The notes beneath the pieces are model-generated. The model was given only the letters and a program-made list of their open reading frames with translations. It did no database searches and had not been told where the DNA came from. A stretch of DNA of 10,158 bases from Thermodesulfobacteriaceae bacterium (GTDB taxonomy: Bacteria; Desulfobacterota; Dissulfuribacteria; Dissulfuribacterales; UBA3076): the NCBI GenBank assembly GCA_012961845.1, contig DTYO01000225.1:1-10158 (forward strand), written 5' to 3'. Position numbers and translations under genes: made by a program. Positions 6,708-10,158 of the stretch are shown here, one piece after another. The first letter of the stretch is position 1, and every line of letters starts with the position of its first letter.

Positions 6708-8546
6708 TTATTCCTTAGATCTCCTGCTGTCCAACATTTTCTGTACCTGCTGCTTACGTATTATTCCTACATTGTAGGCCCTCAATATGTCACTCCGGCT
6801 GACCAGGCCCAGAAGGTTTTTTTTGTCCCTTCTGTCCACCACAGGCAGCCTGGCAAGATCCCTGGGAGCCATCTTCCGTATGGCGGACCACACTGTTTCA
6901 TCGGGGAAGACGGTTATCGGGGAGGCTGTGGCTATGTCGCGTATTTTTGTCTGCCGAATGTCCAGATTGTTCTCGGAGAGGGCACGTTCAACATCCTGGA
7001 CCGTGATAATGCCGTACAGCCTGTTTTTGTCAAGGACAGGAAAACCCTGGAGATGGGTTTTTTGAAAGGCAGAAAAGACTTCCGCTACTGCCTGATCTGC
7101 CTCCACTGTTATCGGATGCCGGTTCATGACTTCCCGGACGGAGACGTTCTGCATAACGCCCATGTCGCGTCCATGCCCGAAATGAATGCCGCGTTTAACC
7201 AGTTTGATAGTATAGATAGATTCCGGGTGGAGCCAGTGGGCAATTGTAGATGCTACCATACCGGCTGCCATCAGTGGAAGTATAAGACTGTAGTCGTTGC
7301 TCATTTCAAAAACGATCAATATGGATGTAAGGGGCGCATGGGCCGCTGCAGCGAAAACCGCGGCCATGCCGACCAGTGCGTAGGCGCCTATTTCGCTGGC
7401 AATTTCAGGGAAGATGACATTTGCAATGTAACCGAATGTACCGCCGAGCATGGCCCCTGTAAAAAGAGAAGGTGCAAAGATTCCTCCTGAATTGCCGGAT
7501 CCTAATGTGAACGAGGTGGCCAGAGGCTTTAGGATTATAAGGAGAGCCACCAGAAAAAACGGTGCGTTGCCCAGGAGCACCTCTTCGATAAATTCAAAGC
7601 CGGATGCATAGATATGGGGGATGTTTTCCATGAGGGGCATGCCAAGCCTGAAATCCTCAGGAGTGCCGGATGAAAACCTGTGCAGGTTGGGATAGTAATA
7701 GGCGAGAAGACCCAGGAACAGTGCACCGACAGCCGGCTTGAGACCGGAGGAAAACTTCCACCGGTCAAATATGTTATCAAACGTATCAAGCATTTTGATG
7801 AACATGATGCCAACAAGTGCGGCCAGGAGACCGAGGGCAAGATACAAGAGAATCTCCCAAGGGGAATTAAGTGTATAGGCAGGGACTTCAAATGCAGGTC
7901 GCGCCCCTAGGAAGATCTGGCTTATGATGCTGGCCGATACTGCTGACAGGACTACATTGCCAAATACTGTCAGCTGCAGTTCACTCATCAGAACCTCAAG
8001 GGCAAACACGACCCCTGCAATGGGAGCATTAAAAGTGGCTGCAATGCCGGCGGCGGCCCCGCACGCCACCAGGTTCTTTATGCGTTCGTCAGACAGTCTG
8101 AGCCACTGTCCCAGTGCTGATCCCAGAGTAGACCCGACCTGAACAATGGGCCCCTCTCTTCCGGCCGACCCGCCGGTGCCTATGCACAGAGCAGAGGCAA
8201 CTATTTTGGCCAGTGCTACCCTGGGGCGGATGCGGCCGCCGCGGAGAATTAATGCCTGCATTACTTCCGGAACCCCGTGGCCTTTGGCCTCTTTAGCAAA
8301 TCTCGAAATGATCGGGCCTGCCAGGAGTGCCCCGGCAACGGGAACGAAAATGATCCACAGGCGGCCAAAGGCGGGAAACATCTCTGCATGGGTGTACGAA
8401 AAGATCTGTATAAAGGCGATGAGGCGTATGAAAATTACTGCAGCCACTCCTGTAACTGCACCGACTATCACGGCCAGAAGCATTAGGAGCATCCCCTCAT
8501 TGGGCGATAGTTTGTCGAGCAGTTTGGAAGAAAGGCGTTTTGCCAT
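6708..8546 (-). CDS. ClC-family anion channel/transporter with two C-terminal CBS domains
   Basis: This 612-residue inner-membrane protein belongs to the ClC family of chloride channels and Cl-/H+ exchangers. The membrane domain spans about residues 18-450. Family motifs are present: GHGVP at 89-93 (replacing GSGIP), GREGP with gating glutamate E131 at 129-133, NAPIAGVVFALE at 173-184, and GIFAP at 355-359. Y445 in ESIYTIKL fits the anion-binding tyrosine. The position matching the inner proton glutamate of the E. coli exchanger is V185. Two CBS domains follow, about 468-525 and 533-592, likely a nucleotide-responsive regulatory module. The ATG at 8546 has AGGGT (8551-8555 on this strand) just upstream. 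It lies 38 bases downstream of a second ClC gene and is probably co-transcribed with it. Whether it is a channel or an exchanger, and for which ion, is not decided by the sequence alone. Confidence 0.93.
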   Translation of the reverse strand: MAKRLSSKLLDKLSPNEGMLLMLLAVIVGAVTGVAAVIFIRLIAFIQIFSYTHAEMFPAFGRLWIIFVPVAGALLAGPIISRFAKEAKGHGVPEVMQALILRGGRIRPRVALAKIVASALCIGTGGSAGREGPIVQVGSTLGSALGQWLRLSDERIKNLVACGAAAGIAATFNAPIAGVVFALEVLMSELQLTVFGNVVLSAVSASIISQIFLGARPAFEVPAYTLNSPWEILLYLALGLLAALVGIMFIKMLDTFDNIFDRWKFSSGLKPAVGALFLGLLAYYYPNLHRFSSGTPEDFRLGMPLMENIPHIYASGFEFIEEVLLGNAPFFLVALLIILKPLATSFTLGSGNSGGIFAPSLFTGAMLGGTFGYIANVIFPEIASEIGAYALVGMAAVFAAAAHAPLTSILIVFEMSNDYSLILPLMAAGMVASTIAHWLHPESIYTIKLVKRGIHFGHGRDMGVMQNVSVREVMNRHPITVEADQAVAEVFSAFQKTHLQGFPVLDKNRLYGIITVQDVERALSENNLDIRQTKIRDIATASPITVFPDETVWSAIRKMAPRDLARLPVVDRRDKKNLLGLVSRSDILRAYNVGIIRKQQVQKMLDSRRSKE

Positions 8547-8584
8547 GGATACCCTGTAATAGTTGGAGAAGGACTCGAATTTTT

Positions 8585-10158
8585 TTAGAAAGGAAGAGCT
8601 TCTTTCCTGCCGGTGCCTGAAGTGGAATCTTTTAATTCATCCAGCGATCTGTTGTAAAAATTAATAACCTCACGCCGGCTGATCATGCCTTGAAAATCGT
8701 GTGGATCATCATCTGTCACCACGGGTATCCGGTCGATGTTGCGAATGGTAAATTTTTTGAAAAGAGTATTTACATCTTCCGATGGGGTAGTGGTAATAAT
8801 GTCTTTCCGTGCAATGTCCTTGACTATTACCAAGGATCCCAGTTCGTTCACATCGAATAGACAGTGGCGGACGTCATTGACGGAAAAAATGCCGGTAAGT
8901 ATGTTGTCGTCATTGACTACAGGAAAATAATGCTGATCTACAGATCGGAAAAACCTGCAGAACTGGGCAAAGTTCATGCTCTCGGGAAGGATGGCACAGG
9001 TGCCTGTAGGGTTGAAGATATCTTTCACCTGTATGTTTTCTAGGACATCGCTGAAAAAATCCCCTTTGTGTGCAGGTGAAGCCACCTTGTTTGCCACCTG
9101 ATCCCTGTAGAGATTCCATTTGCGGCACAGGAAATAGCAGACACTGCATACCAGCATGCTGGGCAGGAGAAGATGATAGGACCCTGTAATTTCACTGACA
9201 ACAATTACCGCAGTGATCGGGACATTGGAGCTGCCTGCAAAGAAACCCGCCATTCCAACCATGATGAAGGGGGCGGAGTGGGAGACGATACCAGGCATGA
9301 CGTCATGGAACAGCATTCCTACAGCTCCACCTATGCACCCGCCGATTACAACAGACGGACCGAAGACCCCTCCGCTTCCACCTGAACCGATGGAGAACGA
9401 GGTTGCCAGTATCTTGCCGAGGGCAAGGGCTGCAAACAGGTACATGGAAATGTTGTTGTCTAGACCTTCCTGAAGAAATCCGTAACTGAAGCCCAGAACG
9501 CCGGGCAGTGCAAGTCCTATTGTCCCTGTGATCAGTCCGCCAATGGCGGGTTTGATCCATATGGGCAGCCGCAGGCCCTGAAAAAAATCATGGAGTCCCC
9601 AGAATATCTTTACGAACAGAAACACTCCCAGGGATATGGCAAGGGCAAGAACCGTATACGGCCCGAGAGCCAGCACGTTGTCAAATCTGAAGTCGGCGGC
9701 TTCGAACATTGAGCCCCATCCGAAAAAAGAACAGAACAGTGAGTATGCCACTGTTGATGCAATTGCAGACGGGATTACAACGTCTGCCTCGAATTCAGGG
9801 TCTCTGTAGAGTATTTCCGATGCGAACAGAGCACCTGTGAGCGGGGCACGGAAAATGGCTCCGACACCGGCGCCCATACCGGCTGCCATGAGCACTCTCA
9901 TCTCACGGTTTGTGAGCCTAAGTTTCTGGGCTAGAACCGATCCGAGTCCGGCGCCTATCTGGCATATGGGTCCTTCGCTTCCACCTGATCCCCCGGTTCC
10001 CAAGGTCAGAAAAGAGGCAAATGTCTTTATTATCGGAACTTTGAGATGAATAAAACCTTCCTTGTGGTGATATGTCTTGATGGCTGAGTCTGTGCCGTGT
10101 CCCTGGGCCTCCGGACAGAATTTTGCCACCAGTAGACCGCTGCCCAGGCCGCCCAGCA
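8585..10158 (-). CDS. second ClC-family anion channel/transporter with CBS domains (5' end outside window)
   Basis: The frame is open to the window edge, so the N-terminus is missing; 523 residues are visible, numbered here from the first complete codon. It is a ClC-family membrane protein distinct from its downstream neighbour. Motifs: GHGTD at 19-23 (where E. coli has GSGIP), GSEGP with gating glutamate E61, RAPLTGALFASE ending at E114, GVFGP at 263-267, and Y350 in WNLYRDQ as the probable anion-binding tyrosine. The residue matching the inner proton glutamate is I115. Two CBS domains follow, about 376-434 and 444-501, then a short polar tail. No internal ATG, GTG or TTG within the visible part is a plausible start, because the D-helix motif is already at the left end. 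It is the promoter-proximal gene of the pair; the promoter is outside the window. Confidence 0.92.
   Translation of the reverse strand, partial: LGGLGSGLLVAKFCPEAQGHGTDSAIKTYHHKEGFIHLKVPIIKTFASFLTLGTGGSGGSEGPICQIGAGLGSVLAQKLRLTNREMRVLMAAGMGAGVGAIFRAPLTGALFASEILYRDPEFEADVVIPSAIASTVAYSLFCSFFGWGSMFEAADFRFDNVLALGPYTVLALAISLGVFLFVKIFWGLHDFFQGLRLPIWIKPAIGGLITGTIGLALPGVLGFSYGFLQEGLDNNISMYLFAALALGKILATSFSIGSGGSGGVFGPSVVIGGCIGGAVGMLFHDVMPGIVSHSAPFIMVGMAGFFAGSSNVPITAVIVVSEITGSYHLLLPSMLVCSVCYFLCRKWNLYRDQVANKVASPAHKGDFFSDVLENIQVKDIFNPTGTCAILPESMNFAQFCRFFRSVDQHYFPVVNDDNILTGIFSVNDVRHCLFDVNELGSLVIVKDIARKDIITTTPSEDVNTLFKKFTIRNIDRIPVVTDDDPHDFQGMISRREVINFYNRSLDELKDSTSGTGRKEALPF

Noticed and set aside
7053..7490. 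145-codon plus-strand open frame antisense to the first ClC gene
   Set aside because: It overlaps the well-conserved ClC membrane and CBS region on the other strand and has no family resemblance or good ribosome binding site.
8547..8584. Possible terminator between the two ClC genes from the T-run on the plus strand
   Set aside because: The run reads as A's in the direction of transcription and has no stem next to it, so it does not look like an intrinsic terminator.

Overview
This window is the downstream end of a bacterial ribosomal-protein super-operon (the spc and alpha clusters fused head to tail), followed after a bidirectional terminator by two convergent ClC-family anion transport genes. 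The plus-strand order is rpsE (3' end only), rplO, secY, map, infA, rpmJ, rpsM, rpsK, rpsD, rpoA, rplQ, tightly packed from base 1 to 6620. The gene order, roughly 50% GC, frequent GTG/TTG starts, the zinc-type S4 and L36 and the protein sequences suggest a Gram-negative bacterium, perhaps of the Desulfobacterota (former Deltaproteobacteria). That placement is an impression from sequence character and was not tested by a search.

Region 1 to about 2055 is the end of the spc cluster: S5, L15 and SecY. Two genes often found in this stretch are missing. There is no room for rpmD (L30) between rpsE and rplO, where the gap is 26 bases. There is no adk between secY and map. SecY starts at a GTG inside the end of rplO. 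Region 2141 to 6620 carries methionine aminopeptidase, IF-1, L36, S13, S11, S4, the RNA polymerase alpha subunit and L17. Together these genes supply ribosomes, translation initiation, nascent-chain processing, membrane insertion and transcription, so they are expected to be co-expressed and growth-rate controlled. L17 has an unusually long acidic tail of about 88 residues. A small hairpin sits directly upstream of the rpsD ribosome binding site.

A perfect 18-bp inverted repeat at 6643-6687 separates this operon from the minus strand. There, two different ClC proteins, each with a C-terminal pair of CBS domains, lie in tandem 38 bases apart. The upstream one (8585 to beyond 10158) is cut by the window edge and the downstream one (6708-8546) is complete. 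Both keep the gating glutamate. Both have histidine where Escherichia coli ClC has the anion-coordinating serine, and both lack a glutamate at the position of the inner proton glutamate. They may therefore differ from classical Cl-/H+ exchangers in ion selectivity or coupling.

There is no gene-free stretch over 300 bases, and I see no mobile element, CRISPR array, tRNA or rRNA. Most of the window is conserved housekeeping sequence. I found no convincing new multi-gene system; the ClC pair and the L17 tail are the parts most worth a second look.
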